Assembly (NCBI RefSeq): GCF_900105125.1
Contig: NZ_LT629750.1
Location: 2,294,001-2,358,000 of the forward strand
From: Bradyrhizobium canariense
Lineage (GTDB): Bacteria; Pseudomonadota; Alphaproteobacteria; Rhizobiales; Xanthobacteraceae
Reading direction: 5' to 3'
DNA: 64,000 nucleotides
Shown here piece after piece: positions 46,501 through 55,554 of this stretch (within the stretch, counting starts at the first letter, position 1; each line of letters opens with the position of its first letter). Position numbers and translations under genes: made by a program. Below the pieces are notes generated by a model that was not told the origin of the DNA, made no database searches, and saw only the letters and a program-made list of their open reading frames with translations.

Positions 46501-49094
46501 GGCGGGCGCTTTTGATATTTGGCCTCCATGTGACGCCGTGGATTCGACCGATCCGATCCGGACAGCCATTCATGCATCGCAGCCTGGAGGTGTCCTTGGC
46601 TGCTGGCGACCTGGCCTTCGCTGCCTACTCACATCGCGGGTTGGTGTCGGTGCGTCTCTTCTGCGGCGACCCGCTCCAGGAAGTCTGCAGGGACGCAGAA
46701 CGGGGGCTAACGTTCTTCTCACAAAACTCGGGTTTCGATCTGCTTGCGGAATTCTTGACCGTCCAAAGGAGTTCAGCGCTTAGCCTGATGGGACGCGACG
46801 AGGAGAATAGCTTCGAAGTGCCCAGCCCAACCGGGCCTTATCCCCACGAAGGCACATGGCCCTTAAGCGCTTTTTTTTACTATACCGCGCACATCCAGAT
46901 CAACGTACTCGCCGGGCGCCACGATATCGCGCTGGCGGTTGCCGAGCGGGTGGACAAGCTTTACTGGGCCGCACGGGCCTATCATGAGGTAGTTGAGTTC
47001 CGGTTTTACACGGGGCTCGCTCAGGCCGCCGCTTACGATGCAGCACCGCCCGAGCGCCGTGCGATGCTCCTCAGCGGCCTCCGTCAGCAGCACCGCAAAT
47101 TATCGATCTGGTGCGCGCGCATCTCGGAGAACTTTGTCGCCCGACAAGCGCTGATCGCAGCTGAGATCGCTCGTATCGAAGGCCGCGAACTGGAGGCGGA
47201 ACGGCTGTACGAAGAATCCATCCGACTGGCCCGGGAAGCCGGCTTCGTGCAGATCGAGGCGATTGCCTCAGAACGTGCAGCCAGGTTTTACGAGGCGCGC
47301 GGCATTCAAACCGTCGTTGTCTCCTATTTGGCGAATGCACGCGACTGCTACCTGCGGTGGGGTGCCGACGCCAAGGTACGGCAACTCGACGAGATGTACC
47401 CGCACCTCCGGAAGAAAGAACCTGTAGTCAGCCCAACGAGTACGATCGGGACGCCGACTGAATACCTCGATCTCGTAACAGTCCTCAAAGTGTCTGAGGC
47501 TGTGTCTGGCGAGATCGTGCTTGAGAAGCTCATTGACACGTTATTGCGCACGGCCGTCGAACATGCTGGCGCGGAACGCGGACTGCTGGTTCTGCCGCAA
47601 GGCTCTGAGCTGCGGATTCAGGCGAGCGCGACGACCGGCCGCGCCTCCATCACGATCGATCCCCGCGACTCGCCCATCTCCGGCGCTGAACTGCCGGAGT
47701 CGCTCGTTCTGTACGCGGCGCGTACGCAGGAAAGCGTCATCCTCGACGATGCCTCGGCGCGCGGCGCGTTTACCAGCGACGAGTACATCCGCCGCAAGCA
47801 CGCCCGGTCGGTCCTTTGCCTGCCACTCATCAAGCAAGGCAAGTCGGTGGCCTTGCTCTACCTCGAAAACAATCTCGCTCCGCATGTGTTTACGCCCGCG
47901 CGGGTCGCGGTTCTCAAGTTTCTTGCCTCCGAGGCCGCGACATCGCTCGATAACGCTCGCCTGTACCGTGCGCTCCAGGAACGGGAATCGAGGATCCATC
48001 GCCTGGTTGATGCCAATATCATCGGGATCTGCATCTTCGGCCCGGAGGGCCACATCGTCGACGCCAATCACTCCTTCCTCAAAACCGTGGGATACGACCG
48101 AGAGGATCTCAACACGGGCCGTTTGCGTTGGACCAACTTGACGCCACCAGAATGGAGCGACCGCAACGCGCTCGCCCATGCAGAGTTGGCAGCGACTGGA
48201 GCTATCCAACCCTTCGAGAAAGAGTACTTCCGCAAAGACGGCAACCGCGCTCCGATTCTGATCGGCGCGGCCGCATTCAATAAGGAACAGGCTGTTGCTT
48301 TCGTGCTGGATCTGAGCGAGCGCAAGCGCGCGGAAGCTGAGGCACGCGAGAGTGAGCGACGCTACCGCGAGGCACAGATGGAACTGGCGCACGCCAACCG
48401 TGTTGCGGTGATGGGTCAGCTTACGGCATCGATCGCCCATGAAGTCAACCAGCCAACCACCGCGGTCGTTGCCAGTGCGCAAGCAGCGCTGCGCTGGCTG
48501 GATCGCCGACCGCCGGAGCTGGAGCAGGTACGTCAGGCGCTGGGCCGTATCGTCCAGAATGGCATGCGGGCAAGCGAAGTGATTGAGCGGATTCACGATC
48601 TCATAAAAAAGAAGCCGCCAAGAAAGGATAGCTTGGCGATCAATGCGATCATCGGCGAGGTGATCGAGCTCACCCAGGCTGAAGCAGCAAGAAACAATGT
48701 CTCGGTACAGACTGCGTTTACGGATGGACTGCCCGAAGTCGTGGGAGATCGGGTCGAATTGCAGCAAGTCGCCGCCAATCTGATACTTAATGCGATCGAG
48801 GCGATGAGCGGAACGACCGAGGGGCCGCGAGAATTGCTGATCCGCACCGCAATGGCTGATTGCGATGGTGTACTTGTCGCGGTGATAGATTCAGGCCCAG
48901 GATTGCTGCCGGCAAGTCTTGAGCGCCTCTTCGAACCTTTTTATACAACCAAACCGGATGGGTTAGGGATCGGATTGTCGATATGCCGTTCGATCATCGA
49001 GGCGCACGGCGGTCGATTGTGGGTCAACGCAAATCTACCGCGCGGAGCCATTTTCCAGTTCACTGTAGCTGCTAAAGGCAGCGGTTCGAACTAG
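43575..49094 (+). CDS. Trifunctional Ser/Thr kinase-like / AAA ATPase / sensor histidine kinase
   Basis: A 1,839-residue soluble signalling protein. Residues about 1-270 form a Ser/Thr kinase-like fold with catalytic loop HKDLKPTN (133-140) and APEQTGR, but the DFG position reads GFG (154-156) and I find no VAIK lysine, so it may be a pseudokinase. An AAA ATPase with Walker A GYSGIGKSALV (336-346) and FLDDLQWLD follows (about 310-620), then a long helical TPR-like part (about 640-1270), GAF (about 1300-1470), PAS (about 1475-1590), HisKA with His1622 in SIAHEVNQPTTAV, and HATPase. The architecture is known in several bacterial phyla; ligands are unknown. It may phosphorylate the nearby orphan receiver. 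Confidence 0.9.
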   Translation: MNGSSQISTNGIDSLEVWWEDGERVFCRERRPDANGRVNDVLIVTCAAEHPTPASLDRLAHEYALKDELDGPWAVRPLALIRERDRTMLVLEDSASEPLNRLLGTPMELGRFLHLAIAIAAALIQLHRRGLVHKDLKPTNILVNAARDAVRFTGFGIASRLSRERQAFEPPETIAGTLAYMAPEQTGRMNRSIDSRSDLYAIGVTLYEMLTGALPFTAAGPMEWVHCHVARRAIPPAERVKEVPGAVSAIIMKLLAKTAEERYQTAAGLKSDLQRCLAAWEAQGRIDYFRLGEDDKPDRLLIPEKLYGREREIESLLGSFDRVGLSSTPGLVLVSGYSGIGKSALVQELHTALVSSGGLFASGKFDQHKRDIPYATLAQAFQSLIRHLLAKSDAELAPWRDALREALDSLGRLIVDLVPELQLIIGDQPPVPEASPQDAQRRFQLVVRRFIAVFAQPDHPLTLFLDDLQWLDTATLDLLEDLLTRSGLRHLLLIGAYRHNEVDASHPLTRKLEVIRRAGARVHEISLAPLTRECVEQFTADTLRCELAHAAPLAQLMHEKTDGNPFFLIQFLYALAEQELLTFDQDKAQWCWDLGRIHAKGYTENVADLMIAKLNGLPDEARRALLRLACLGNSAEVTTLCLVHGVSEQQVHADLREAVRLELIERLDSSYKFVHDRVQEAAYALQPAEDKPALHLRIGMALAAHAKPDETGEKLYVIANQLNRGAGAVTSEAQRERIVAVNLAAGRRARAATAYNAAIAYLEVARELLGNEAHPSCSPTAFAVALLRAECELLVGQQDVAEAQLLVLSQSCRNVQAKAEVTRLRAYLYTARGQLERSIDVCLEFLRQVGIDWSPHPSDRQVDEERNCLRRLAEDLSDDQLHALPPMTDPGHRATMAVFADLVTPALLTDRNLCDIMLLAAARLTLQHGICEAACYPIVCMFGVLASNHADAELGFRLVQFGVVLADRQPQLGISGRALLIFGLHVTPWIRPIRSGQPFMHRSLEVSLAAGDLAFAAYSHRGLVSVRLFCGDPLQEVCRDAERGLTFFSQNSGFDLLAEFLTVQRSSALSLMGRDEENSFEVPSPTGPYPHEGTWPLSAFFYYTAHIQINVLAGRHDIALAVAERVDKLYWAARAYHEVVEFRFYTGLAQAAAYDAAPPERRAMLLSGLRQQHRKLSIWCARISENFVARQALIAAEIARIEGRELEAERLYEESIRLAREAGFVQIEAIASERAARFYEARGIQTVVVSYLANARDCYLRWGADAKVRQLDEMYPHLRKKEPVVSPTSTIGTPTEYLDLVTVLKVSEAVSGEIVLEKLIDTLLRTAVEHAGAERGLLVLPQGSELRIQASATTGRASITIDPRDSPISGAELPESLVLYAARTQESVILDDASARGAFTSDEYIRRKHARSVLCLPLIKQGKSVALLYLENNLAPHVFTPARVAVLKFLASEAATSLDNARLYRALQERESRIHRLVDANIIGICIFGPEGHIVDANHSFLKTVGYDREDLNTGRLRWTNLTPPEWSDRNALAHAELAATGAIQPFEKEYFRKDGNRAPILIGAAAFNKEQAVAFVLDLSERKRAEAEARESERRYREAQMELAHANRVAVMGQLTASIAHEVNQPTTAVVASAQAALRWLDRRPPELEQVRQALGRIVQNGMRASEVIERIHDLIKKKPPRKDSLAINAIIGEVIELTQAEAARNNVSVQTAFTDGLPEVVGDRVELQQVAANLILNAIEAMSGTTEGPRELLIRTAMADCDGVLVAVIDSGPGLLPASLERLFEPFYTTKPDGLGIGLSICRSIIEAHGGRLWVNANLPRGAIFQFTVAAKGSGSN

Positions 49095-49435
49095 ACGGGC
49101 GTCAGCCGAGGGGCAAGCACGGTCTGCATCAAGACAGAACGGTTCAGTCCCGCAGCAAGATAATGGCGCGACATCAGCGCAACTCTGCGTCAATCTCGCA
49201 AACTCAGGAAAAGCGCGCAGACGCCACTTCGCTTAGCATGGGGATACCCGGTGGAGTTTATCCCGCCTCCCCCGAGACCGGGTCACCGCGGCCGCCTACG
49301 CGCGAAGCACGCTTCAGTGGAATGGGCTAGCCTCACACCCGTCCTCGCAACCAGCGAGCGCGCCCGCATCCTGATACGTTCGTCCTTTGGAAGACCCGTT
49401 TTCCTTGATCTCCTGGCGTAAACAACAACTCCGCC

Positions 49436-49451
49436 GGTGGTAATGACCACC
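49436..49451. terminator. Hairpin downstream of gfa
   Basis: GGTGGT-AATG-ACCACC, six-base-pair arms, extended by GC on both sides after one C/A mismatch. It lies between the convergent ends of the large kinase gene and gfa. Confidence 0.35.
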
Positions 49452-49473
49452 AGCGAGAGCTGACGTGATCGCT

Positions 49474-49508
49474 GGCTTCGGCCGGCGGTTGTACCGCCAG
49501 CCGAAGCC
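49474..49508 (-). terminator. Long hairpin downstream of gfa
   Basis: GGCTTCGGC-C-GGCGGT, a TGT loop, then ACCGCC-A-GCCGAAGCC: 15 paired bases with one C/A mismatch, 32 nt beyond the gfa stop. No T-run follows on the minus strand, but position and stability suggest the end of the methanol/formaldehyde transcript. Confidence 0.55.
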
Positions 49509-49540
49509 TAACGCAAAGTCGGCCGATCTAGGCTGCCTTA

Positions 49541-50104
49541 CTAGGCTGCCTTGGATTTCGCCACATGCGTGGCAATCGCATCCATCAGCGGCGGCGACAG
49601 ACAGTCATAAGGCTCAAGCCCCAATTCCTTGAGGCGTGACCTGATTCCAGTCATCTCCGCCGGAGGGACGCCGGATTCGATCACCGAGGATACGAACGCT
49701 GCAAAGCCGGGAGCTGACCAACCGCCTTCGGTGAACAGTTCGGGATGGATGAAGTCGAGACCATAGAACGGATGTCCCTTGTTCTCGATGCGGCCGTACA
49801 TATGCGTACCGCACACCTTGCAGGCGTAGCGCTGGATCGCCGCCGAGGTGTCGACGATCTGGAGCTTGTCGCCGTTTTCAAGAACGCTCACGTTGTCGCG
49901 CGGGACAACGGCGACCACCGAAAACGCCGCGCCCTCCGGCTTCCAGCATTTGGTGCAGCCGCAGGCGTGATTGTGGGCGACATCTCCCTTGATGCCGACC
50001 TTGACCGGCCGGTCCTTGCATTTGCAGACCAGGGTGCCACCGGCAAAGCTGCCCGAGCCTTTCTTTACGCCACTGTCAATCGATGGGTGGATATGAACAG
50101 TCAT
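49541..50104 (-). CDS. gfa: S-(hydroxymethyl)glutathione synthase (Gfa)
   Basis: A 187-residue zinc protein of the Gfa family, full length. Zinc cysteines are visible in CKC (about 28-30), CGCTKCW (about 48-54) and CKVCG (about 94-98). It is reported to speed the reaction of formaldehyde with glutathione, though some work questions the catalysis. It lies 33 nt after the formaldehyde dehydrogenase gene and completes the formaldehyde step of the methanol cluster. Confidence 0.93.
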   Translation of the reverse strand: MTVHIHPSIDSGVKKGSGSFAGGTLVCKCKDRPVKVGIKGDVAHNHACGCTKCWKPEGAAFSVVAVVPRDNVSVLENGDKLQIVDTSAAIQRYACKVCGTHMYGRIENKGHPFYGLDFIHPELFTEGGWSAPGFAAFVSSVIESGVPPAEMTGIRSRLKELGLEPYDCLSPPLMDAIATHVAKSKAA

Positions 50105-50137
50105 AGGCCTATCCTCCTTGTGTTTGACGCTTTTGAT

Positions 50138-51247
50138 TCAGAACACGACGACCGAACGGATCGACTTGCCCTCGTGCATCAGATCGAAGCCCTTGTTGAT
50201 GTCCTCGAGCTTGAGGACATGGGTGATCATCGGGTCGATCTCGATCTTGCCGTTCATGTACCAGTCGACGATTTTCGGCACGTCGGTCCGGCCGCGCGCG
50301 CCGCCGAACGCCGAGCCCTTCCAGACCCGTCCGGTGACCAGCTGGAATGGCCGCGTCGCAATCTCCTTGCCGGCTTCCGCCACCCCGATCACCACCGAGA
50401 CGCCCCAGCCGCGATGGCAGGCTTCCAGCGCCTGGCGCATCACAGTGGTGTTGCCGGTGCAGTCGAAGGTGAAATCGGCGCCGCCGTCGGTCAGTCCGAC
50501 CAGATGCTGGACGATATCGCCGTCGATCTTCCTGGGGTTGACGAAGTGGGTCATGCCGAAGCGGCGGCCCCATTCTTCCTTGGCATCGTTGACGTCGACG
50601 CCGACGATCTTGTCGGCCCCCACCATCCGCGCGCCCTGGATGACATTGAGCCCGATGCCGCCAAGGCCGAACACCACCACATTGGCGCCCGGCGTGACCT
50701 TGGCGGTATTGACCACCGCGCCGACCCCCGTGGTCACGCCGCAGCCGATGTAGCAGCTCTTGTCGAACGGGGCGTCCTGCCGGATCTTGGCGACCGCGAT
50801 CTCCGGCAGTACGGTAAAGTTCGAGAAGGTCGAGCAGCCCATGTAATGGAAGATGGTCTGACCCTTATGGCTGAAGCGCGAGGTGCCGTCGGGCATCACA
50901 CCCTTGCCCTGGGTGGCGCGGATTTTGGTGCAGAGATTGGTCTTCTGGCTGAGGCAGCTTTTGCACTCGCGGCATTCGGGCGTGTAGAGCGGGATCACGT
51001 GATCGCCCGGCTTGATCGAGGTGACGCCGGGGCCGACTTCGCGGACGATGCCGGCGCCCTCATGGCCGAGGATTGAGGGAAAGATCCCCTCGCTGTCGAA
51101 ACCATCGAGCGTATAGGCATCGGTATGGCAAATGCCGGTCGCCTTGATCTCGACCAGGACTTCACCGGCCCTCGGGCCTTCCAGATCCAACTCGACGATC
51201 TCCAGCGGCTGCTTGGCCTGGAACGCGACTGCGGCGCGTGTCTTCAT
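50138..51247 (-). CDS. flhA: S-(hydroxymethyl)glutathione dehydrogenase (class III ADH)
   Basis: A 369-residue zinc enzyme. Catalytic-zinc residues are in [12 protein letters not shown] and GHEGAGIV, structural-zinc cysteines in [15 protein letters not shown], and the Rossmann motif is [12 protein letters not shown]. It oxidises the glutathione-formaldehyde adduct to S-formylglutathione with NAD. The hydrolase for the next step is not in the window. Order and strand place it in the xoxF-cytochrome-flhA-gfa unit. The symbols frmA and adhC are used for the same gene elsewhere. Confidence 0.95.
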   Translation of the reverse strand: MKTRAAVAFQAKQPLEIVELDLEGPRAGEVLVEIKATGICHTDAYTLDGFDSEGIFPSILGHEGAGIVREVGPGVTSIKPGDHVIPLYTPECRECKSCLSQKTNLCTKIRATQGKGVMPDGTSRFSHKGQTIFHYMGCSTFSNFTVLPEIAVAKIRQDAPFDKSCYIGCGVTTGVGAVVNTAKVTPGANVVVFGLGGIGLNVIQGARMVGADKIVGVDVNDAKEEWGRRFGMTHFVNPRKIDGDIVQHLVGLTDGGADFTFDCTGNTTVMRQALEACHRGWGVSVVIGVAEAGKEIATRPFQLVTGRVWKGSAFGGARGRTDVPKIVDWYMNGKIEIDPMITHVLKLEDINKGFDLMHEGKSIRSVVVF

Positions 51248-51327
51248 CTTATACTCCTGTTGCGCTCTTCAACATCGCAAAACATGCCGTCATCCGCGCT
51301 ACGCTCGTTCACGACTTTTCGACTTAG

Positions 51328-51852
51328 TCATTTGATACCTGTGCAACTGGTCTCGGCCTCCTTGGCCGCCTCCGGCTTGTCTTCGTGCGTGGGCGGCCGG
51401 CCGCCCGGGATGGCGTTGTTGGCGCGTGCGCGCAGATACACGTAGATGTCGTCGATGTAGCACATCACATTGACGTTGGTGGCAAACGACGGCATGACCT
51501 TGTCGTTGGCGGCATCGACATGCTTGCGGCCGTTGGTGACGACATTGACGAAATCGGTGTAGCTCAGCGTCTTCAATGACTCGGCCAGCGCCGGCGCGTA
51601 GCTCGATCCCTCGCCATTGGGGCCATGGCAAACATGGCAGTCCGAATGGTAGCGGCGAAAGCCGGAGAACGTGTACCAGTCGACCATCCCGTCTGCGCTT
51701 ATTTTATAGGTCGGGTTGCCGTCCTTGTCGGCGTATTTGCCGTTATCGGACGAAGCGACGGCCGGATCACCCGACCCGTCGGCGAATGCAGCACTACTTG
51801 CAGAAACGCCCAAGAACACCACGAGCGCGAACTTCCAGCGATTGATCTTCAC
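51328..51852 (-). CDS. c-type cytochrome, methanol-metabolism-related
   Basis: A 174-residue periplasmic cytochrome with a signal peptide (residues 1-24, ending SAAFA) and one heme site CHVCH in YHSDCHVCHGPNGEGSSYAPAL. An axial Met is likely in VMPSFATN. Additional cysteines (MCYIDD, ETSCTGIK) are typical of the four-cysteine cytochrome found beside xoxF genes. It should accept electrons from the XoxF PQQ cofactor. It is 93 nt downstream of xoxF on the same strand. Confidence 0.9.
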   Translation of the reverse strand: MKINRWKFALVVFLGVSASSAAFADGSGDPAVASSDNGKYADKDGNPTYKISADGMVDWYTFSGFRRYHSDCHVCHGPNGEGSSYAPALAESLKTLSYTDFVNVVTNGRKHVDAANDKVMPSFATNVNVMCYIDDIYVYLRARANNAIPGGRPPTHEDKPEAAKEAETSCTGIK

Positions 51853-51945
51853 GTAAGACTGTCCTCATGCAACGTTGAAACAAAATCGGCGCGCAGCACG
51901 ATTGCAGCGCGCCGATTTGTCGTTGGCTCCGCCTGGTGCCGCCCG

Positions 51946-53820
51946 TTATTCGGTCGGCAACGCGAACACCGTCAACGTTCCGCCCAGCGAGGTGTAGGAC
52001 GCCAGGCCGGCATAGCCACCGACGGCGCCAAGGCCCGCGGTGTCGACGGTCTTGTCCTTGGTCGGCAACTTGCCCTGGTCGACGGCGCCATGCCAGGCGG
52101 CGGCGTTTTCAGGCTGCAGCAGACCGGCCGCAAGACCGATACCCGCCCAACCGCCGACGCCGGAGAGAACGCCGACGTATTGCTTGCCACCGTGTTCATA
52201 GGTCATGACGTTGCCGATGATGCCCGACGGGGTCTTGAACTTGTAGAGTTCCTTGCCCGTCTTGGCATCGACCGCCTTCAGATAGCCTTCCAGCGTGCCG
52301 TAGAACACCACGTTGCCGGCCGTTGCCAATGCGCCGCCCCAGGCGGAGAACTGCTCCTTGTTGGACCACACGATCTTGCCGGTCTTGCCGTCCCAGGCGA
52401 TGAAATTGCCCATGTTGGTATCGCCCTTGGGCGGATACATCGCCACGGCGGCACCGACATAGGCCTGACCGGCGGTGTAGGACACCTTGTAGGGCTCGTA
52501 GTCCATGCAGACATGGTTGGTCGGGACGTAGAACAGCTGCGTCTCCGGGCTATAGGCCGCGGGCTGTTCGTCCTTGGTGCCAAGTGCTGCCGGGCAGATG
52601 CCCTTCGAGTTGTGGTCTTCGCCGCCGTGCTGGGTCGAATAGGCGTCGACCACCAGCGGACGGCCATAGGTCTTGGACGACTTGTCCATGTCGACCTTGG
52701 TGGCCCAGTTCACGACAGGATCGAACTTTTCCGCAACCAGCAATTCGCCGGTCGCCCGATCCAGCGTGTAGCCAAAGCCGTTACGGTCAAAGTGCGTCAG
52801 CAGTTTGCGTGCTTTGCCGTCAATGTTCTGATCGGAGAGGATCATTTCGTTGACGCCGTCGAAGTCCCATTCGTCGTGCGGGGTCATCTGGTAGATCCAT
52901 TTGACCTTGCCGGTGTCGAGGTCGCGCGCCCAGATCGACATCGACCAGCGGTTGTCACCGGGACGTTGCACCGGGTTCCAGGTCGAGGGATTGCCTGAAC
53001 CGTAATAGACGAGGTTCAGTTCGGGGTCGTAGGAATACCAGCCCCAGGTGGCGCCGCCGCCGATCTTCCATTGATCGCCCTCCCAGGTGGAGATCGATGA
53101 ATCAGGCCCGACCGGTTTGCCGAGCGAGGTCGTCTTGGCGGGATCGATCAGGGTGTCGGAATCCGGCCCTTCCGAGAAGCCGCGCCAGGCCAGCTTGCCG
53201 TCCTTGATGTTGTAGGCGCTGACCCAGCCGCGAACGCCAAATTCGCCACCGGAAACGCCGATCAGAACCTTGTCCTTGTAGACGAACGGCGCGTCGGTGC
53301 CGGATTGGCCCTTGCCGGCTTCGCCGTCCATCACCGACCAGACTTTTTCTCCCGTCTTGGCGTCGAGCGCGACCAGCGTCGTATCGGCCTGATGCAGGAA
53401 GATCTTGCCGTCGGCATAGGCGACGCCGCGGTTGACGGTGTCGCAACACATGATCGGAATCACATTGGGATCTTGTCTGGGCTCGTATTTCCAGATGATC
53501 TTGCCATCGTGATTCAGATCGAGCGCATAGACCGTGTTCGGAAACGGCGTGTGCACATACATCACGTCGCCAATCACCAGCGGCCCGCCTTCGTGACCGC
53601 GCAGCACGCCGGTTGAGAAGGTCCAGGCTACCTGCAGCTTCTTGACGTTGGAGGCGTTGATCTGATTGAGCTTGGAAAATCGGGTGTTGGCGTCATCGCC
53701 CTGCTGCATAACCCATTGTTTGGGATCCTTGGCCAGCTTGTCCAGCGCCTCGTCGGCGCGCGACACTGATCCCTGTACAGCAATGAGGCCAAGACCGGTA
53801 GCGAGTAGCACCTTGCGCAT
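51946..53820 (-). CDS. xoxF: Lanthanide-dependent methanol dehydrogenase XoxF
   Basis: A 624-residue PQQ beta-propeller enzyme; GGGAGGA precedes the ATG at 53820. The signal peptide runs to about residue 22 ([22 protein letters not shown]). The vicinal cysteines of PQQ dehydrogenases are C125-C126 (IMCCDT). Metal ligands by comparison are Glu193, Asn277 and Asp319. Two residues after the catalytic Asp319 comes Asp321 (DEWDFDG), where calcium-dependent MxaF has Ala; this extra Asp marks the lanthanide-using XoxF type. It oxidises methanol in the periplasm. There is no mxaF here, which supports a lanthanide-only system. Confidence 0.96.
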   Translation of the reverse strand: MRKVLLATGLGLIAVQGSVSRADEALDKLAKDPKQWVMQQGDDANTRFSKLNQINASNVKKLQVAWTFSTGVLRGHEGGPLVIGDVMYVHTPFPNTVYALDLNHDGKIIWKYEPRQDPNVIPIMCCDTVNRGVAYADGKIFLHQADTTLVALDAKTGEKVWSVMDGEAGKGQSGTDAPFVYKDKVLIGVSGGEFGVRGWVSAYNIKDGKLAWRGFSEGPDSDTLIDPAKTTSLGKPVGPDSSISTWEGDQWKIGGGATWGWYSYDPELNLVYYGSGNPSTWNPVQRPGDNRWSMSIWARDLDTGKVKWIYQMTPHDEWDFDGVNEMILSDQNIDGKARKLLTHFDRNGFGYTLDRATGELLVAEKFDPVVNWATKVDMDKSSKTYGRPLVVDAYSTQHGGEDHNSKGICPAALGTKDEQPAAYSPETQLFYVPTNHVCMDYEPYKVSYTAGQAYVGAAVAMYPPKGDTNMGNFIAWDGKTGKIVWSNKEQFSAWGGALATAGNVVFYGTLEGYLKAVDAKTGKELYKFKTPSGIIGNVMTYEHGGKQYVGVLSGVGGWAGIGLAAGLLQPENAAAWHGAVDQGKLPTKDKTVDTAGLGAVGGYAGLASYTSLGGTLTVFALPTE

Positions 53821-54240
53821 CGTCAATCCTCCCAATTGTTAGCGAAGGGTTCCGTAAAAACGGCCCACTTTTCAGTTTTCTTCGCTGGTATCCCTACCCG
53901 GTTCGGAAACAGAAAACTTGCCCAAGAGGGAAGCGCGTTTGCGCGAAAGCGAACACAACGAACTTTTTGACCAGCGCCCGTGATTTTCGCAGGCGGCGCC
54001 CCCATGCTGCGATGCGTTAGCCGTTTTGACCTCACCCCATTGGCCCGCAACGCGCGACCATTGGTTGAGGTTCCCCTTGACGGCGCTGAAACTAAGTCGG
54101 AGGATTATCAAAGGGATGTCAGGAAGCGTGCTGTTCGAACTGCAATGACCGCCTTAAATTGAGGTAAAACTCGCTCCATCATGACTCGAGGCCTCTCGCG
54201 GCAAGTAGTCATGTTTTGATCTCGAATCGGTGGCTGGATA
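53821..54240. promoter_or_regulatory. Divergent promoter region between xoxF and the AraC regulator
   Basis: 420 bp with no gene. Near xoxF an inverted repeat AGCGAAG/CTTCGCT (about 53838-53887) encloses a small CCGT-AAAA-ACGG hairpin and could lie in the leader. The neighbouring AraC-type protein is the obvious candidate regulator, but I cannot identify its site. Confidence 0.4.
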
Positions 54241-55215
54241 ATGTCCGACACGGTCCGCTCACTTAACACTTCCGGATTGGCGCCGAAGAAGCAGATCCAA
54301 TGTTGGTCAGATGCACTGACCGATCTTTGCGGCCAATTCGACATCGATCCGCTGGAGGCTTCGTCATTCGAAGGCCGGATCAATTACACGACGGTTTCGA
54401 AGCTGAAGCTCTGTCAGATCGAGGCCAGCCAGCATCGGCTGGCGCATACCGCCTCGCGCGCAAAACTCGGCGACCATCCGTTCGTCAAGATACTGTTTCA
54501 GACTTACGGGATTTCGCATTTCGAGCAGAGTGGCCGCCGCATCGAGCTGATACCCGGTGACTGTCTCGCCTACGATGTATCCTGTCCGCACACGATCGTC
54601 AGCCCGACGCTGACACGACACGAGGTGGTCATCGTGCCGAAGGAACTGCTGCAGGAGCGCGGCTTCCGCTTGGCGAAGATGTCGGCATGCAAACTCTCGG
54701 CGCGCACCGGCACCGGCCGGATCGCCTATAACTTTGTGCATGCCGCGTTCGACGAAGCGACCAAGCTGTCGCCGAACAACGCGATCGGGGTAGCCGATGC
54801 GCTGATCGACCTCCTGCTCTTGCCGCTCCGCCAGCCCGACGCAATGTTCGATCGTGTCGGGCCCGAGGCGATGTATGTCCGGGCGCAGTTCTTCATTCGC
54901 GAACATCTACGCGACCCGGATCTTTCCATCGATCAGATCTCGGCGGCACTAAGCTGCACCAAGCGCTATCTGCACATGTTGTTCAGCGACAGGGGTACCA
55001 CCATCAGCGACTACATCCGGCACGCAAGGTTGCAGAACTGCCGCCAGGAGCTGGAGGCCCAGGCCGGAAAAACCATCACGGACGTCGCATTTTCGTGGGG
55101 CTTTTCGAGTTCGTCGCACTTCAGCCGCGTGTTCCGGGAGTATTTCGGAGTTGCTCCGTCTGCAATTCACAAGGCGCAGCACGGTAGTCTGTCCCCGGAC
55201 TTTCCTTGCGAATAA
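54241..55215 (+). CDS. AraC-family transcriptional regulator beside xoxF
   Basis: A 324-residue regulator with an N-terminal AraC-binding-like domain (about 20-195, resembling the FeaR/NtdR-type group) and a C-terminal double helix-turn-helix (about 220-315, LSIDQISAALSCTKRYLHMLFSDRG and ITDVAFSWGFSSSSHFSRVFREYFGVAPSA). It is divergent from xoxF, so it probably controls the methanol genes. AraC-type regulators beside xoxF clusters are known in several alphaproteobacteria, I believe, but the ligand is not. Confidence 0.87.
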   Translation: MSDTVRSLNTSGLAPKKQIQCWSDALTDLCGQFDIDPLEASSFEGRINYTTVSKLKLCQIEASQHRLAHTASRAKLGDHPFVKILFQTYGISHFEQSGRRIELIPGDCLAYDVSCPHTIVSPTLTRHEVVIVPKELLQERGFRLAKMSACKLSARTGTGRIAYNFVHAAFDEATKLSPNNAIGVADALIDLLLLPLRQPDAMFDRVGPEAMYVRAQFFIREHLRDPDLSIDQISAALSCTKRYLHMLFSDRGTTISDYIRHARLQNCRQELEAQAGKTITDVAFSWGFSSSSHFSRVFREYFGVAPSAIHKAQHGSLSPDFPCE

Positions 55216-55405
55216 AACGTCCGCTTCGGCGCGACGAGAGGATATTAGCCTTACACGCTTGCCGCCGCATGCTTTCCCCGCATCAAAGCCTGGGCGCACG
55301 AACTTAAGGGGACGGTCACGCAAACGAACGGCGTCCCGGCATAATTTTGATTCGCTTGACGCTCTTAAGGGCGGCCGGGCGTCGGTCCAATGTTTTGCAG
55401 TCGTT

Positions 55406-55420
55406 GGCAGGACACCTGCC
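55406..55420. terminator. Hairpin downstream of pqqA
   Basis: GGCAGG-ACA-CCTGCC, six-base-pair arms and a three-base loop, 54-68 nt beyond the pqqA stop. A second inverted repeat CGGCTCGAC/GTCGAGCCG (55422-55452) lies between. No T-run is seen, so the terminator call is tentative. Confidence 0.4.
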
Positions 55421-55473
55421 ACGGCTCGACACAGGAACTGCCGGTCGAGCCGGGCCGATCGCTTCGATGCGGT

Positions 55474-55554
55474 CTACTTGCGCGCTGCGCAGGCGTACAT
55501 GTTGATTTCCATGCCCACCGGCACTTCGACAATTTTAGGGGTCTTCCAGGTCAT
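55474..55554 (-). CDS. pqqA: PQQ precursor peptide PqqA
   Basis: A 26-residue peptide starting at 55554 after a GGGAGGA ribosome site. It begins MTWKTPKIVEVPVG and carries the conserved EINMYA, placing Glu16 and Tyr20 at the E-x3-Y spacing that PqqE cross-links to start PQQ synthesis. No pqqB-E genes accompany it here, so it is an orphan copy supplying substrate to enzymes encoded elsewhere. It is on the same strand as the cbb operon, 312 nt after cbbX, and close to xoxF, whose product needs PQQ. Confidence 0.92.
   Translation of the reverse strand: MTWKTPKIVEVPVGMEINMYACAARK

Larger units (their letters stand above)
49095..49540. other. Intergenic gap with hairpins, no gene
   Basis: No open frame here looks like a gene. 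The right part holds two hairpins described separately. The rest shows no repeat I can detect. Confidence 0.5.

Noticed and set aside
49745..51076. A 443-codon plus-strand frame opposite gfa and flhA
   Set aside because: Antisense shadow of two conserved enzymes; the product is Asp/His/Arg-rich with no motif.
51625..52998. A 457-codon plus-strand frame opposite xoxF and the cytochrome gene
   Set aside because: It lies wholly antisense to well-recognised genes, has a His/Arg/Gly-rich product without domains, and is explained by GC-rich codon mirroring.
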